Shown: positions 16,623-27,417, counted from the stretch's first letter. The stretch: DNA of 36,785 nucleotides from Verrucomicrobiales bacterium (GCA_029213025.1 JARGOZ010000004.1:1-36785); one strand, 5' to 3'. Notes: generated by a model not told the origin, from the sequence alone. A program made the numbers and translations.

Positions 16623-18185
16623 ATGTCTACCAGCACGTATGATGAGCTTCCTTATCTCGGCTTTCCCCGCCGTCACGCCCATCCCGGGGTAATTGCAGCT
16701 AATGCACGAATCTTTGGTATTGAAACTGCCGATGTTGAAACGGCTCGAATACTGGAACTGGGCTGTGGAGACGGGGGGAACATTCTTTCGATCGCGTCGA
16801 CATTGCCAAAGGCAAAATGCTGTGGAATTGATTTTTCCTCTATCCAGATCGACAAGGGCAGAAGCGCTGCCGCCGCCGCCGGTCTGAAAAATATTGATCT
16901 GATTCAATCTGACTTTACGACAGCTGAGTTTCCCGATGACGAGTATGATTATATTATTGCGCACGGGGTGTATTCCTGGATTAGTTCAACGGAACAACAC
17001 AGGATGCTGGAAGTGGTGAGATCGCTGCTCAGTGAAAATGGTGTAGCATTCATCAGCTACAATTGTTTTCCCGGTTGGAATCTTCGAAAGCTGACGAGGG
17101 AAATGATGCTGTATGAGACGAGAAAGTTGAAGAGTCCGCAGGATAAAGTAAACCTGGCGCGAGAGGTGATTCCTCTGGTGATGCAATCGGTGCCTGCAAA
17201 TTTGAAAGGCTATGCGTCGTTACTGCAGGGTGAGCAGTCGCTGGTTAACAGCACCGGCGACTACTACATCGCACACGAGCACCTGGAAGAGGATAATCAA
17301 CCCTGCTATTTTCATGAATTTGCGGAACGTCTTGATGATCATGATTTGCAGTTCGTGTGTGAGGCCGAGCTTTCCTCCATGTATTTGAACCGTTACCCTG
17401 CAGCTCTGGACCGGTTGCAGCAGGAGGATGCGGGTTCAAACGAGGCTCGCATTGAATCCGAACAGCTTCTTGATTTCGCTGTTTTTCGTATGTTTCGGCA
17501 ATCGTTGATTTGTTCGAAGCGTCACGATATCAATACGGAACTGGGCACTGATGTTGTCCGAAATCTGTATTCATCAGCGTTCGGGGATTTTCAGAGCCAA
17601 CCGGAATTTACTGAACAACCGGAAACCTATCACAGCGCCAAAGGTATAGGTCTAACTACTTCCTCGCCTGCAGCAAAGGCAGCGCTGTATGTTCTGGCAA
17701 AAAACTGGCCCAACCGTCTGTTATTCGATGAATTGGTTGAAGCTACGCTGGAGTTGGTACCGGGAGACCGCGATGTTGTCGAAGAGTCGATAGCGGAAGT
17801 CCTTTTGGCAGCTGCTACGACTGACGGTGTGGAACTGCATGCCGAGAGAGGAAACTTTACTACAGAAATCAGCGAAAAACCGGTGATAAATCCGCTCGCC
17901 CGGTTTCAGGCAGAGACGGACGAATCGGTATTCACTTTGCGTCATATCAACTATACAGTGGATCCCTTTTCGCGAATTCTCCTGTGTAGTTTCGATGGCA
18001 GCCGTTCTGTGGAAGATGTAGTACCCCTGATCGTGGCCGCAGTGGAAGACGGTTCACTTACTATAGCTGAAGGTATGGCGTTTCCGGAAGACGAGGCCGA
18101 AAGGGATGCAATGATTACTGACCAAATTCGCAACGGTTTGAAGAATATCGCCGACATGGGGTTGCTGTTGAAAGAGGCACCATGA
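16623..18185 (+). CDS. SAM-dependent methyltransferase with methyltransferase-regulatory domain
   Basis: Cytoplasmic protein of 520 residues. The N-terminal class I methyltransferase fold has motif I ILELGCGDGGN at 43-53, the acidic CGIDFSSIQI after strand 2, and YDYIIAHGVYSWI as motif IV region. The remainder fits the methyltransferase regulatory domain family (PF10119), with YIAHEHLEEDNQPCYFHEF, then a C-terminal winged-helix-like part. The start region TYDELPYLGFPRRHAHPG is characteristic of this group, which includes rickettsial outer-membrane-protein lysine methyltransferases, so a protein substrate is possible but unproven. It follows the tRNA-Cys genes and is convergent with the OmpA-fusion gene; the stop is 10 nt before an inverted-repeat form of the 22-bp repeat core. 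Confidence 0.88.
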   Translation: MSTSTYDELPYLGFPRRHAHPGVIAANARIFGIETADVETARILELGCGDGGNILSIASTLPKAKCCGIDFSSIQIDKGRSAAAAAGLKNIDLIQSDFTTAEFPDDEYDYIIAHGVYSWISSTEQHRMLEVVRSLLSENGVAFISYNCFPGWNLRKLTREMMLYETRKLKSPQDKVNLAREVIPLVMQSVPANLKGYASLLQGEQSLVNSTGDYYIAHEHLEEDNQPCYFHEFAERLDDHDLQFVCEAELSSMYLNRYPAALDRLQQEDAGSNEARIESEQLLDFAVFRMFRQSLICSKRHDINTELGTDVVRNLYSSAFGDFQSQPEFTEQPETYHSAKGIGLTTSSPAAKAALYVLAKNWPNRLLFDELVEATLELVPGDRDVVEESIAEVLLAAATTDGVELHAERGNFTTEISEKPVINPLARFQAETDESVFTLRHINYTVDPFSRILLCSFDGSRSVEDVVPLIVAAVEDGSLTIAEGMAFPEDEAERDAMITDQIRNGLKNIADMGLLLKEAP

Positions 18186-18194
18186 GTGCCGGTG

Positions 18195-18227
18195 CAACAG
18201 GGTGCGATATAAAACTGTACCCTGTTG
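18195..18227. repeat. Locus C: single repeat core with an inverted half-copy (possible terminator hairpin)
   Basis: The core TGTACCCTGTT is at 18216-18226 on the plus strand. Upstream, CAACAGGGT (18195-18203) is the exact reverse complement of ACCCTGTTG (18219-18227), giving a 9-bp stem with a 15-nt loop. It occupies almost the whole gap between two convergent genes, so it could end transcription from both sides, although no long T-run is present. Confidence 0.75.
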
Positions 18228-18230
18228 AAT

Positions 18231-19940
18231 TTACTCGATCCAGACTTCCACCCGGCGGTTGGCGTTTCGACCGGTTTCTTTAGAGTTGTCTGCTACAGGT
18301 ATTTCTTCACCGAACCCTTCGGTCACCAGGTTGGTGATTCCCTCCTCTTTGAGTTTATCCGCTATAGAATCCGCTCTTTTTTTGGAATATATCTTATTGG
18401 CATCGTAATCACCCTGACTGTCGGCAAATCCGACAAGGATTACCTTCGGATTTTGACTTTGATGTGCCCTCAGATAGGTAATCAACTGGCGAAGATTTGC
18501 TTCAGAATAATCCGTCAGTTCAAATGTTGTTGTACCGGGCACAAAGCGGAAGTTTGCCGGGGAATGCAGACGGTTTGCTTTGCGGACCAGCATTTTGTAG
18601 TCCGCAGGTATTTGCGGGTCGTCGATCAGGCGTTGCCGGTAGGCCTGCGCGACTTTTTCATCGGTAATCGGCCCGTTCCCGATGTAGCCGGCTTTTGAGA
18701 CCGCCGCCTGTCCGGCAGTGCTTTGACAAAAAGTGATAAAATCATCTATATAGCTGTTGGATTTTCCTTCAGCGCGAACGCTGACCAGCCGGAGTAACGG
18801 GTAGTCGAGAGATTTCAGCCTGATTGCATTCGGGGCAAGACCTATAGAATCAGAGGAATCTTTGATTCTGACCGTTTTCATGTTGTCGGTGACCTCGCCT
18901 GGACGACAGATCGTAATCGCAGAGGGTTGTGAGGCAAGAAGCTCGAACAGATCACTACCCGGTTGGGATGCCGCTGTAGTTTGCAGTGATTCTTTTTCGG
19001 GGTTCATCACCGTCTCTCTGAATTGATCGACCAGTCCGGGGCGGGCTGTGGGAACAAGCACGGATATCTCCTCTTCAGTTCCGTTTTCGTATTTTGACCA
19101 GGAAGAAACTTTTCCGGCAAAGATATCTGCAACTTGCGACACGGTAAGTTCGTCGACGGGATTGGCGGGATTTACGACAATCGAGATACCTTCCAAAGCG
19201 ATTGTATTGGGAGGGATAGATCCGTTTGATCCGCCTACATCGAAGAGAATTGTTCCGTCTTTTATAGATTCTTTTGAATTCGGGTAGCGTTTCTCTATAG
19301 CTACCGAAATGGCTCCTGATCCGAAGTCCCGTTTGCCGAGAATGGTGTAGCGGTCACCGTCCGGTTTCAATTTGACGTCTCCATACCCCAGGGAGTGCAG
19401 GTATCCATTAACCATCTGAAAAACGAAGTCCTGATCCAGAGATAACGGAGTATTGATGAGCAGGGAGGTAAAAATTTCCAGCGGCTCTTCGCTCTCCGGT
19501 TCCTGTTCTGAATCTTCCTGCAGACTTTTGTGAAATTCCCTTCCTACCGAGGCGATCGAACGTTTTTCGTTTTTTGATATGATGGTAAACATCTGCGTTC
19601 TGGTCCGGTTTTCGGCTTTGATCGCTTCTCTTCCGATGTCATTGAGGTGGTCAAGAAAATCGAGAGTTCCTTTGGGGTTTTCCCGTACTTTTCCCTCCTC
19701 CAAAAGGTAATCGATCAGAAGTTTCCGGGTGGCACGGTTGTTTTCCAGTTGTTGAAATGTCAAACCCTCCAGCCGTTTGATCTCCTCCGATTCATCGGTT
19801 TCGTCTCCGGTGAGGATATCGGCGATGGGCAGTTGTATTTTTTTCGCAGAGTTGGATTCGTCGGCAGACGAAATTTCGCTACCGAAAATCAGGATGAAAA
19901 ACAGAGTTATGAACGCTCTGAGGGGTAAAATTAGTTTCAT
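18231..19940 (-). CDS. Phosphate-binding-protein-like (PBP) domain fused to OmpA domain, exported
   Basis: Exported protein of 569 residues. Start ATG 19940 begins the signal peptide (MKLILPLRAFITLFFILIFG); the frame is open nine codons further to 19967. A charged segment (about 30-150) is followed by a PstS-like PBP domain (about 160-430), with NTIALEGISIVVNPANPV, VADIFAGKVSSW and FITFCQSTAGQ, the usual landmarks. The C-terminal OmpA-like peptidoglycan-binding domain (about 460-569) has VILVGFADSQGDYDANKIYSKKRAD (typical), GFGEEIPVADN and GRNANRRVEVW. The protein should sit in the periplasm bound to cell wall and bind a small anion. Phosphate is the likely ligand by family, but no pst genes are nearby. 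Its promoter region has a perfect palindrome. Confidence 0.9.
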   Translation of the reverse strand: MKLILPLRAFITLFFILIFGSEISSADESNSAKKIQLPIADILTGDETDESEEIKRLEGLTFQQLENNRATRKLLIDYLLEEGKVRENPKGTLDFLDHLNDIGREAIKAENRTRTQMFTIISKNEKRSIASVGREFHKSLQEDSEQEPESEEPLEIFTSLLINTPLSLDQDFVFQMVNGYLHSLGYGDVKLKPDGDRYTILGKRDFGSGAISVAIEKRYPNSKESIKDGTILFDVGGSNGSIPPNTIALEGISIVVNPANPVDELTVSQVADIFAGKVSSWSKYENGTEEEISVLVPTARPGLVDQFRETVMNPEKESLQTTAASQPGSDLFELLASQPSAITICRPGEVTDNMKTVRIKDSSDSIGLAPNAIRLKSLDYPLLRLVSVRAEGKSNSYIDDFITFCQSTAGQAAVSKAGYIGNGPITDEKVAQAYRQRLIDDPQIPADYKMLVRKANRLHSPANFRFVPGTTTFELTDYSEANLRQLITYLRAHQSQNPKVILVGFADSQGDYDANKIYSKKRADSIADKLKEEGITNLVTEGFGEEIPVADNSKETGRNANRRVEVWIE

Positions 19941-19953
19941 AAAAATCAGAAAA

Positions 19954-19967
19954 TTGGTAATTACCAA
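19954..19967. promoter_or_regulatory. Perfect 14-bp palindrome just upstream of the PBP-OmpA gene (operator candidate)
   Basis: TTGGTAATTACCAA lies 13 nt before the ATG at 19940. Perfect symmetry and location suggest a repressor site or a short leader structure. The 161-nt stretch on to the next gene at 20129 holds no other convincing element. Confidence 0.4.
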
Positions 19968-20128
19968 CTGGCTGTGATTGAGGCTTTTAGAGTTGTGTAC
20001 TTTTTTGACTGTGAAAAGGGAAAGTTGGATTTTTTCACGTAGCAGCCATTATGAATATCATGGCGAAGTTAGTTCTCATGATGACTTTTGCTTGAGGAAG
20101 AATTTTTTGCAGTAATCATAGTCGTAGT

Positions 20129-22723
20129 TTGAATCTTTTTCTTCGCTGTAGCTTTTTAAGCGGCCTTTTGGTAATACTGTCAGGAGGTAGTTCTGTGGCA
20201 TGGGGTCAAACTCAGTCCCGGGAAAAGCTGAAGGTGCTTCTTGTCACGGGTGGTTGCTGTCATGACTACGAAGTTCAGAAAGGGATCATTACAGCCGGGA
20301 TTAGCGAAAGGTGCCGGATTCCGATCGAATGGCAGGTGATTCACCACAAGGATAGAAGTGAAAACTCCAGAATTTCCATCTATTCAAGAAAAAATTGGGC
20401 GGACGGTTATGATGTGGTGATTCACAATGAGTGTATCCCGAAAGCTACCGATCCCGATTGGATTGAAAACATTCTCCAACCCCACCGGAACGGCGTTCCT
20501 GCAGTTCTGATTCATTGTGCGTTGTTGAGCTATCCTGATGCGAAAGGACAATGGGCAAAATTTTGCGGGGCAGGTATTGCATCGTCCGGTGAATCGCAGG
20601 ATCTGGAGATTCAAGATTCCGGGACCTGGAAAACAAGGGGGAGATTGCCAGTAGTTCGCGATTTGGACGCTTCTTCCGAAATTATAGCAAAGGTGAAAAC
20701 CGGAGAAGGGGAAAGTGCCAGCCCAGTGGCGTGGCTTCATCCATACGGTGAAGCGAAAACTCCTGTATTCGTTTCGGCGATCGGAGACCACAGTGAAATG
20801 ATGGCCCAGCCCGGTTTTCTCGACATGCTCACCAAAGGTCTGATTCGTGCGGTAGGGGAATCGCCGGAAAAGTACTTTGTTACCGAAGAACTTCGTGAAC
20901 TGAATGACAGGAAGCCGTTGAGGCCCGGTCGAAACCTGCTCACGGGGCAAACAACACTCTCTTCGTCGATTGATTCGTTTCTCGCTGTAGATGGTGATCC
21001 CGCTACGGCATGGGAAGCAGAGAAGGGCGAAATATTCAACTGGTGGCACGCTTCGCTTTCCGCACCGGTGGAAATTGATTCGATTGCGGTGTTTTGGGCC
21101 GATGTGCCGGCCAGTGCCTATTGGATCGAAGGCTCCAATGATGGCAGAAGCTGGAAAAAAATCGGCCACTATTCGGAACTACAGAAAGAATCGAAAATTG
21201 TGCTGCATCCCGTTGAAGCTATATTTCAATATATAAGAATTTCGAATCCCGATACCGGTGTGATTCAACCTCTTGCGGAGGTGGCCGCGTACAAGAACCG
21301 GAAAGATATACCATTTCATATACTTTCATCGGCAACAATCACCGGCGGTAGGTTGAGAAATGAAGAGCTGGTTCGATTTAGTCGGTCGGCGGTCCTCGAG
21401 CCCGGCGACGCATTCCGGCTGCTCGATGCGCCGGACGCCCCATTGAAGTGGGATTTGGCTTTGGAAGAGCTATCCGCGATGCGGCAGGATGAGGTGGTCG
21501 ATGGTTTAATGAAACGGATTGACCGGACTTCCTCCGGTGAGTTCAGGCATCTTTGCGTATCCGCGCTGGGCCGGCTTTATCGGGACAAAGAGGGGCAACT
21601 GTGGAAGCGAAGTGCCGATATCGCCAGCTATATCGAAGGTCTGTTCCAAAACGGCCGGTTTGATAAAGAAATATTGCTCGCGGAATTGGCCCGTAACGAT
21701 ATCCAGGTGAAAAATATGGTGAAAGTCGTGGATTCTGCTCAAAGCATTCCGGAACTCAAAGAATTAACCTTTCAGTTGTTATCGAGATCGTCGATTCCCT
21801 ATAATGCTTTGAGCTTTCTAACCGGTATAGTAAAAGACCCGGCGGAAACTATGGAAAACCGGCTTTCAGCCTGCGCCATGTTGGCTCGTTCAACGGATAT
21901 GTTGGCCATGCGGGATTCTTTTGAGTTCATTTCGTTGCCTGACAATTTAAACAAAGAGCAAAGAGAAGTTCGTCAGTTGGTTGTCCAGAACACGACCTGG
22001 GAAGCCCAGTTGGATTGGCTGGCGAAAAAATCGAATTTTGAAGTATCGAATGAAAGGATTCTTGCCTGGGAGATTTTGGTTTCGATTCTGGAAGATGTCC
22101 AGTCCCGTAGCACCAGTAAAACTTATATTTCAGATCTTCTTGATACGGTACAGGTAGAAGATGGCGAGTCCTTCCGTTCTTTGGTTTTGGTGATCAAAGA
22201 TACCGAGAATCCGGTTCTCAAAAAGATTCTGGAAAACGTAGATGAAGTTACCCAGTCGGAAGATGTTACCTCAGATGAAAAACGACAAACACTGGATTCA
22301 ATCTCCCGGCAGGTGATCGAAAAAGAAATAGCCAAAGTGCGAGCGGGTGCAGATCCGGAAAAAGGCGAAACAATATACAATAAGCTTTGTAGCACATGTC
22401 ATTCGAAGAGAGGGGTGCAACTTGCCGGTCTGAGCCGGGCTGATTTGATTTCCGGAATATTGACACCCAATGAAGAGGTTAATTCCGGATTTAGAACCTA
22501 CCAGTTTGTTATGCAGAATGATAAAGTATACTTCGGTTTTACCGGACAGGATTTCCATTCGAAAATCGAAGTGATTGATCAGGCGGGGAATGCGGTTCTG
22601 CTTGAGAAAAATCAGATCAGAATGAAAACAGTGCGTCCGTTTTCGACCATGCCGGGTAATTTGGTGGATGATCTGACCCTGGACGAGTTCGCTTCATTAC
22701 TGCACTATTTGCAGAGCCTTTGA
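20129..22723 (+). CDS. ThuA-like + F5/8 type C + PVC-type heme-binding protein, exported
   Basis: Exported protein of 864 residues. A signal peptide (LFLRCSFLSGLLVILSGGSSVAWG) begins at a TTG start; no in-frame ATG precedes it. Domain 1 (about 35-255) is ThuA-like, a class I glutamine-amidotransferase-like fold, with VLLVTGGCCHDYEVQKG and VAWLHPYGEAKTPVFVSAIGDH. Domain 2 (about 265-390) is a discoidin F5/8 type C fold (SSIDSFLAVDGDPATAWEAE, DGRSWKKIG), a likely glycan binder. A helical region follows (about 400-720). The end is a cytochrome-c-like PVC heme domain with CSTCH (C754, C757, H758) and SRADLISGILTPNEEV. Downstream are the pair-3 PSD1 and DUF1501 genes on the same strand, 70 nt away. 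It is probably a periplasmic redox or carbohydrate-linked protein. Confidence 0.88.
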   Translation: MNLFLRCSFLSGLLVILSGGSSVAWGQTQSREKLKVLLVTGGCCHDYEVQKGIITAGISERCRIPIEWQVIHHKDRSENSRISIYSRKNWADGYDVVIHNECIPKATDPDWIENILQPHRNGVPAVLIHCALLSYPDAKGQWAKFCGAGIASSGESQDLEIQDSGTWKTRGRLPVVRDLDASSEIIAKVKTGEGESASPVAWLHPYGEAKTPVFVSAIGDHSEMMAQPGFLDMLTKGLIRAVGESPEKYFVTEELRELNDRKPLRPGRNLLTGQTTLSSSIDSFLAVDGDPATAWEAEKGEIFNWWHASLSAPVEIDSIAVFWADVPASAYWIEGSNDGRSWKKIGHYSELQKESKIVLHPVEAIFQYIRISNPDTGVIQPLAEVAAYKNRKDIPFHILSSATITGGRLRNEELVRFSRSAVLEPGDAFRLLDAPDAPLKWDLALEELSAMRQDEVVDGLMKRIDRTSSGEFRHLCVSALGRLYRDKEGQLWKRSADIASYIEGLFQNGRFDKEILLAELARNDIQVKNMVKVVDSAQSIPELKELTFQLLSRSSIPYNALSFLTGIVKDPAETMENRLSACAMLARSTDMLAMRDSFEFISLPDNLNKEQREVRQLVVQNTTWEAQLDWLAKKSNFEVSNERILAWEILVSILEDVQSRSTSKTYISDLLDTVQVEDGESFRSLVLVIKDTENPVLKKILENVDEVTQSEDVTSDEKRQTLDSISRQVIEKEIAKVRAGADPEKGETIYNKLCSTCHSKRGVQLAGLSRADLISGILTPNEEVNSGFRTYQFVMQNDKVYFGFTGQDFHSKIEVIDQAGNAVLLEKNQIRMKTVRPFSTMPGNLVDDLTLDEFASLLHYLQSL

Positions 22724-22793
22724 GATCTTACTCCCGAATTTTTGGATTATTACGTCTCTTGAGAACGAGCCTTCGCTCAGTGTAGCTTTGAAA

Positions 22794-25700
22794 ATGAAAT
22801 GCTGCCGGTTTCTGTTTCCTGTTTTCGGCTTTCTCTTCTTTTCGCTGGCTACAGCAGATGAAGAGACAGTGGACTTCGGTCGCGATATTCGTCCGGTCCT
22901 CTCGGCAAAATGTTTTTTTTGTCACGGCCCCGATGAAGAACATCGCAAAGCTAAGCTTCGTCTCGATGTCAGGGAAAGCGCTTTTGCGAGTTCTGCTATT
23001 GTGGCGGGTAGCCTTTCGCAAAGTGAAGCGTGGCAGCGAATCATCTCCCATGATCATGATGATATCATGCCTCCGCCTGAAGCGAAAAAGCCGCTTGATG
23101 CGGCAGAAAAACAATTACTGAAAAAGTGGATTGAGCAGGGGGCTGTGTGGTCGGAACACTGGGCCTTTGTGGCGCCTCAAAAAGTCAGGGCCCCGGATTC
23201 TGACGGGGAACCGATTGATGCGTTTATTCAGTCCAGCCTTGCGCAGGAGGGATTGCAACCCTCTCCCGAGGCCGCCAGGAGCACTTTGCTGCGTCGCTTG
23301 AGTTTTGATCTCACCGGATTACCACCTTCGTTGAAAGAGCTGTCGGAATTCCGGTCCGATGAATCCAGCAATGCCTACGAAAAACAGGTTGATCGTTTGC
23401 TCGATTCTCCTCATTTCGGCGAGAGAATGGCTTTAATGTGGCTCGATGCAGCGCGCTACGGTGATACGTCGGTGATGCATGCCGACGGCCCCCGTGACAT
23501 GTGGCCGTGGAGAGACTGGGTAGTTAATGCTTATAATTCGAACATGCCGTATGACCAGTTTTCCATTGAACAAATAGCGGGCGACCTGCTTTCCGACCCG
23601 TCGCTTTCCATGAAAATCGCTACCGGATTCAACCGCAATCATCCATCCTCCGATGAAGGTGGTGCTATTGCCGAGGAATTGCGCGTCAGTTACGTAGCGG
23701 ACCGGGTCAAAACTACCGCCAATGTTTGGTTGGGTCTGAGTATGGAATGCGCCCAGTGCCATGATCATAAATACGATCCGATTTCACAGAAGGAATACTA
23801 CAGTTTTTATGCCTACTTTAACAACACGGCGGATCCGGGTATGCAAACCCGTAAGGGGAATCAAATGCCGTTTGTTGAGGTGGTGTCATCACGGGAGGAA
23901 TCCCGTCTTCGGGAATTGGATGTGACTATCGAATCGTCAAAAACCAAGGCGGAGAAAGCTCGATCATCAGCGCAGGTGAAATTTAACAGGTGGTTGAAAG
24001 ACCATACCGGTGACGCAGATGCGGCGACCGATAACGAAATGCAGTTTAAAAATTTGAAGCACTACTTTCCTCTGGATGAGAATTCAGGAAACCTCCTCGC
24101 AGACATCCAGGGGAAAAAGGATGCTGTCGGGACCACCGGGATCAGGTCCGTGGCCGGAAAAAACGGCCGCGGCATCGAATTTGATGGTGCCACTGTGTTT
24201 CCTGTACCGGGTATAGCGGACTACACGAACAAGTCTAAATTCACGCTTTCAGCCTGGGTAAAAATCGATTCGGATTTCACCGGGGCGATCTTATCAAAAA
24301 TGGACAAGTCACGAAATTATCGGGGCTATGATCTTTGGATAGAAAAAGGCCGTCCGGGTGTTCACCTGGTTGGCTCGTGGCCAAAAGATGCGATCAAAGT
24401 GATAACGGACGAAGCGATTGGCAAAGGACAATGGCAACATATCGCGGTGACTTATGATGGCAGTGGGAAGGCATCCAATGTGAAAATCTATATTAACGGA
24501 GAGTCAGCGAGTCATTCGGTGCAGAGTAGTGCCGAGGCCCTGAAATCCACTATGGCAAATACCGTGCCCTTTCGAATCGGCGGGAGAAAAGATGCCTCAT
24601 TTTTCAGGGGCAGTCTCGATGACATAAAAATCTATGATCGTGTCTTGAAACCGAATGAGATCCGGTGGGCAATGGCTGATTGCATTGAGGAGGCTCTCGC
24701 AACAGCCGGGGCAAAACGGAATACCGTCCAGCGCCGGTTCCTCACTGAGAGTTTCTTTTCCGTCAATAGTGCAGAATACCGGGAGGCACGAAGTAAACAT
24801 GTAGCGGCGTTATTGGAGCGCGAGCAATTGATAGCGGGTAAAACTACCACTATGGTCATGCAGGATAATCCCGAGGCCAAAAAGCGAATGACCTACGTTC
24901 TGGATCGCGGAGCATATGACGCGCCGAAAAAAGAAGAAGAGATTTTGCCTGGAACTCCGGCGGTTTTGCCGCCACTTCCGGAAGGTGCAGCACAGAACCG
25001 CCTGACTCTGGCTAACTGGTTGTTTTCCGCGGAGCATCCTCTGACTTCCCGTGTAGCGGTAAATCAACTCTGGCAGTTGTTCTTCGGGTCCGGCATTGTG
25101 GCTACTCCCGGTGACTTCGGTGCACAGGGCGCCTTTCCTTCTCATCCGGAACTATTGGATTGGTTGGCTGTGGATTTCCGCGAAAGCGGGTGGGATCTGA
25201 AACGGATGGTCAAAAAAATCGTTATGTCTCAAACCTACCGACAGTCGTCCTTCGTGCGCCCCGGGGATCTGGAGAAGGACGCCGCAAACCGCTTTCTGGC
25301 GCGGGCCCCGCGTTTCCGGCTTACCGCGGAAATGATCCGTGACAATGCCCTTGCGCTTTCCGGGTTGCTGGTGCGTGAGATTGGTGGCCCCGGAGTGAAG
25401 CCGTATCAGCCGCCGGGTCTGTGGGCGGAAGTAGGACTGGGAGGTAATCCGAAATTTGTGCAGGACCATGGAGGCAAGCTTTTCCGCCGAAGTATCTATA
25501 CCTACTGGAAACGCTCGGCACCACATCCGGCGATGGTGATTTTTGATGCCCCGAACCGGGAAACCTGTGTGTTGAAAAGGCCGGCGACCAATACGCCTTT
25601 GCAGGCTTTGGCGGCATTAAATGACATCCAGATTATAGAAGCATCCAGGCATCTGGCCGGGAAAATCATTAACGAAGGTGGCCCGGAACCGGAATCCAAA

Positions 25701-25940
25701 GTGCGTTTCGGATTTGAACTCGCCACTGCAAGAAAACCAACCACCGGAGAGGTCGATACGATTCTGCAGGTTTACGATACTTCCCTGGCCGCATACACTT
25801 CGGATATAGACAAGGCAAAGGCGTTACTGTCCGCCGGTGAATCGAAGCGGGATGAAACGATACCTGACCCTGAGCATGCTGCCTGGACTCTGGTATGCAG
25901 TATGATTTTAAACCTCGATGAAGTCCTGAACCGGAATTGA
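22794..25940 (+). CDS. Cytochrome-like + DUF1549 + LamG + DUF1553 (PSD1-type) secreted protein (pair 3)
   Basis: Exported protein of 1,048 residues. ATG 22794 starts the signal peptide ([21 protein letters not shown]); a TTG six bases upstream is possible. Domains in order: PSCyt1 (about 25-125) with [19 protein letters not shown] (C40, C43, H44) and [15 protein letters not shown]1549 (about 135-345) with [14 protein letters not shown] and [18 protein letters not shown] (Cys319), an inserted LamG domain (about 420-620) with [12 protein letters not shown] and [12 protein letters not shown], and DUF1553 (about 730-1000) with [20 protein letters not shown]. This is the standard planctomycete/verrucomicrobial PSD1 layout, unlike pair 2 where LamG is N-terminal. 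The DUF1501 partner begins 4 nt after its stop. Confidence 0.94.
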   Translation: MKCCRFLFPVFGFLFFSLATADEETVDFGRDIRPVLSAKCFFCHGPDEEHRKAKLRLDVRESAFASSAIVAGSLSQSEAWQRIISHDHDDIMPPPEAKKPLDAAEKQLLKKWIEQGAVWSEHWAFVAPQKVRAPDSDGEPIDAFIQSSLAQEGLQPSPEAARSTLLRRLSFDLTGLPPSLKELSEFRSDESSNAYEKQVDRLLDSPHFGERMALMWLDAARYGDTSVMHADGPRDMWPWRDWVVNAYNSNMPYDQFSIEQIAGDLLSDPSLSMKIATGFNRNHPSSDEGGAIAEELRVSYVADRVKTTANVWLGLSMECAQCHDHKYDPISQKEYYSFYAYFNNTADPGMQTRKGNQMPFVEVVSSREESRLRELDVTIESSKTKAEKARSSAQVKFNRWLKDHTGDADAATDNEMQFKNLKHYFPLDENSGNLLADIQGKKDAVGTTGIRSVAGKNGRGIEFDGATVFPVPGIADYTNKSKFTLSAWVKIDSDFTGAILSKMDKSRNYRGYDLWIEKGRPGVHLVGSWPKDAIKVITDEAIGKGQWQHIAVTYDGSGKASNVKIYINGESASHSVQSSAEALKSTMANTVPFRIGGRKDASFFRGSLDDIKIYDRVLKPNEIRWAMADCIEEALATAGAKRNTVQRRFLTESFFSVNSAEYREARSKHVAALLEREQLIAGKTTTMVMQDNPEAKKRMTYVLDRGAYDAPKKEEEILPGTPAVLPPLPEGAAQNRLTLANWLFSAEHPLTSRVAVNQLWQLFFGSGIVATPGDFGAQGAFPSHPELLDWLAVDFRESGWDLKRMVKKIVMSQTYRQSSFVRPGDLEKDAANRFLARAPRFRLTAEMIRDNALALSGLLVREIGGPGVKPYQPPGLWAEVGLGGNPKFVQDHGGKLFRRSIYTYWKRSAPHPAMVIFDAPNRETCVLKRPATNTPLQALAALNDIQIIEASRHLAGKIINEGGPEPESKVRFGFELATARKPTTGEVDTILQVYDTSLAAYTSDIDKAKALLSAGESKRDETIPDPEHAAWTLVCSMILNLDEVLNRN

Positions 25941-25944
25941 TGCT

Positions 25945-27381
25945 ATGACTACAGATTCATTTTTAACCCGGGAATCCCGGCGGAATTTTCTGGGGCGCTC
26001 GTGCAGTTTGCTGGGAGGTGCCGCCTTGTCTTCTTTAGTTTCCGGTAAAGCGGATGCCGCTGCCGGTCTTCCTTCGCTACCTCATTTTGCGCCGAAAGCG
26101 AAACGGGTTATCTATCTGTTTATGGCCGGCGGTCCGTCCCATATCGACATGTTTGACTACAAACCGGCGATGCAGAAAATTCATGGAACCGAGCTTCCGG
26201 ATTCCATTCGGAACGGGCAGCGAATTACCGGGATGACCAGCGGTCAAAAATCGTTTCCCTGCGTCGCCCCCATGTTTTCTTTCGAACGGGTAGGTGAAAG
26301 GGGCACGTGGATGAACACTGATTTGCTGCCTCACACTGCGTCGATTGCCGACAAGATCGGCATTATACGGACGATGAATACCGAGGCAATCAATCACGAT
26401 CCAGCGATTACCTATATCAATACTGGAACCCAGCAATTTGGTCACCCCAGTATGGGCGCGTGGATGGCTTACGGACTCGGAGCGCTCAGTGATAATTTGC
26501 CGAGCTATGTGGTAATGATTTCGGTAGGCAAAAAGCCCGGGCAGGCTCTCTATGCAAGGTTGTGGGGAAGCGGCTTCCTGCCTTCCCAGTATCAGGGAGT
26601 GCAATTCCGGAGCGGAAATGAACCGGTACTATATCTTAATGATCCGGAAGGAATTGATAGAAATCTGCGTCGTGAAATGTTGAACGGTCTCTCCAGCTTG
26701 AACAGCCAGCGATACAGGGAAGTAGGGGATCCGGAGATTGAAGCCCGGATTTCCCAGTATGAAATGGCATTCCGCATGCAGGCTTCGGTTCCCGACTTGA
26801 TGGATACCGGTGAGGAACCTGAATATATACATGATCTCTACGGACCGGAATCAAGAAACAAAGGTTCTTTTGCGGCAAATTGTATTTTGGCAAGACGGAT
26901 GGCGGAGCGCGGAGTTCGCTTCGTCCAGCTCTTTCATCGCGGCTGGGACCAGCACGGCAACTTGCCGAAAGACCTCGCTCACAACTGTAAGTCTGTAGAT
27001 CAGCCGACGGCAGCATTGGTGAAGGATTTGGAAGAGCGGGGGATGCTGGAAGACACTGTAGTGATTTTCGGCGGGGAATTTGGCCGGACGATATACAGCC
27101 AGGGCAAACTGACCAAAGATAATCACGGTCGCGATCATCACGGGAGGTGCTTCAGCACCTGGGTAGCCGGCGGCGGATTTCAACCTGGTATCGACTACGG
27201 TGAAACGGACGATTATGCATATAACATTGTAAAAGACCCCGTCCACATCAATGATTTCAACGCCACTGTGCTTCACAACCTGGGTGTCGATCACGAGAGA
27301 TTCACCTTTCGCTATCAAGGTCTCGATTCGCGTCTGACCGGTGTGGAAAAGCGCAGAGTCGTCACTGAGCTTCTCGGCTGA
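25945..27381 (+). CDS. DUF1501 family protein, Tat-exported (pair 3)
   Basis: DUF1501 protein of 478 residues, somewhat longer than the other two here. Tat motif SRRNFLGRS near residues 11-19, then a hydrophobic Gly/Ala/Leu stretch. Landmarks: [98 protein letters not shown]. Only 4 nt separate it from the PSD1 gene, so they are almost certainly cotranscribed and probably translationally coupled. The protein should be periplasmic and may act with its PSD1 partner. Locus D of the 22-bp repeat starts 4 nt after the stop codon. Confidence 0.94.
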   Translation: MTTDSFLTRESRRNFLGRSCSLLGGAALSSLVSGKADAAAGLPSLPHFAPKAKRVIYLFMAGGPSHIDMFDYKPAMQKIHGTELPDSIRNGQRITGMTSGQKSFPCVAPMFSFERVGERGTWMNTDLLPHTASIADKIGIIRTMNTEAINHDPAITYINTGTQQFGHPSMGAWMAYGLGALSDNLPSYVVMISVGKKPGQALYARLWGSGFLPSQYQGVQFRSGNEPVLYLNDPEGIDRNLRREMLNGLSSLNSQRYREVGDPEIEARISQYEMAFRMQASVPDLMDTGEEPEYIHDLYGPESRNKGSFAANCILARRMAERGVRFVQLFHRGWDQHGNLPKDLAHNCKSVDQPTAALVKDLEERGMLEDTVVIFGGEFGRTIYSQGKLTKDNHGRDHHGRCFSTWVAGGGFQPGIDYGETDDYAYNIVKDPVHINDFNATVLHNLGVDHERFTFRYQGLDSRLTGVEKRRVVTELLG

Positions 27382-27384
27382 GAC

Positions 27385-27417
27385 TGTACCCTGTTGAATC
27401 CGTGACTGTACCCTGTT
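27385..27417 (+). repeat. 22-bp-period repeat array, locus D (2 units)
   Basis: TGTACCCTGTT at 27385-27395 and 27407-27417, starts 22 bp apart; the bases between the cores are GAATCCGTGAC. It starts 4 nt after the DUF1501 stop codon and lies 68 nt before the next gene's start. Confidence 0.9.
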
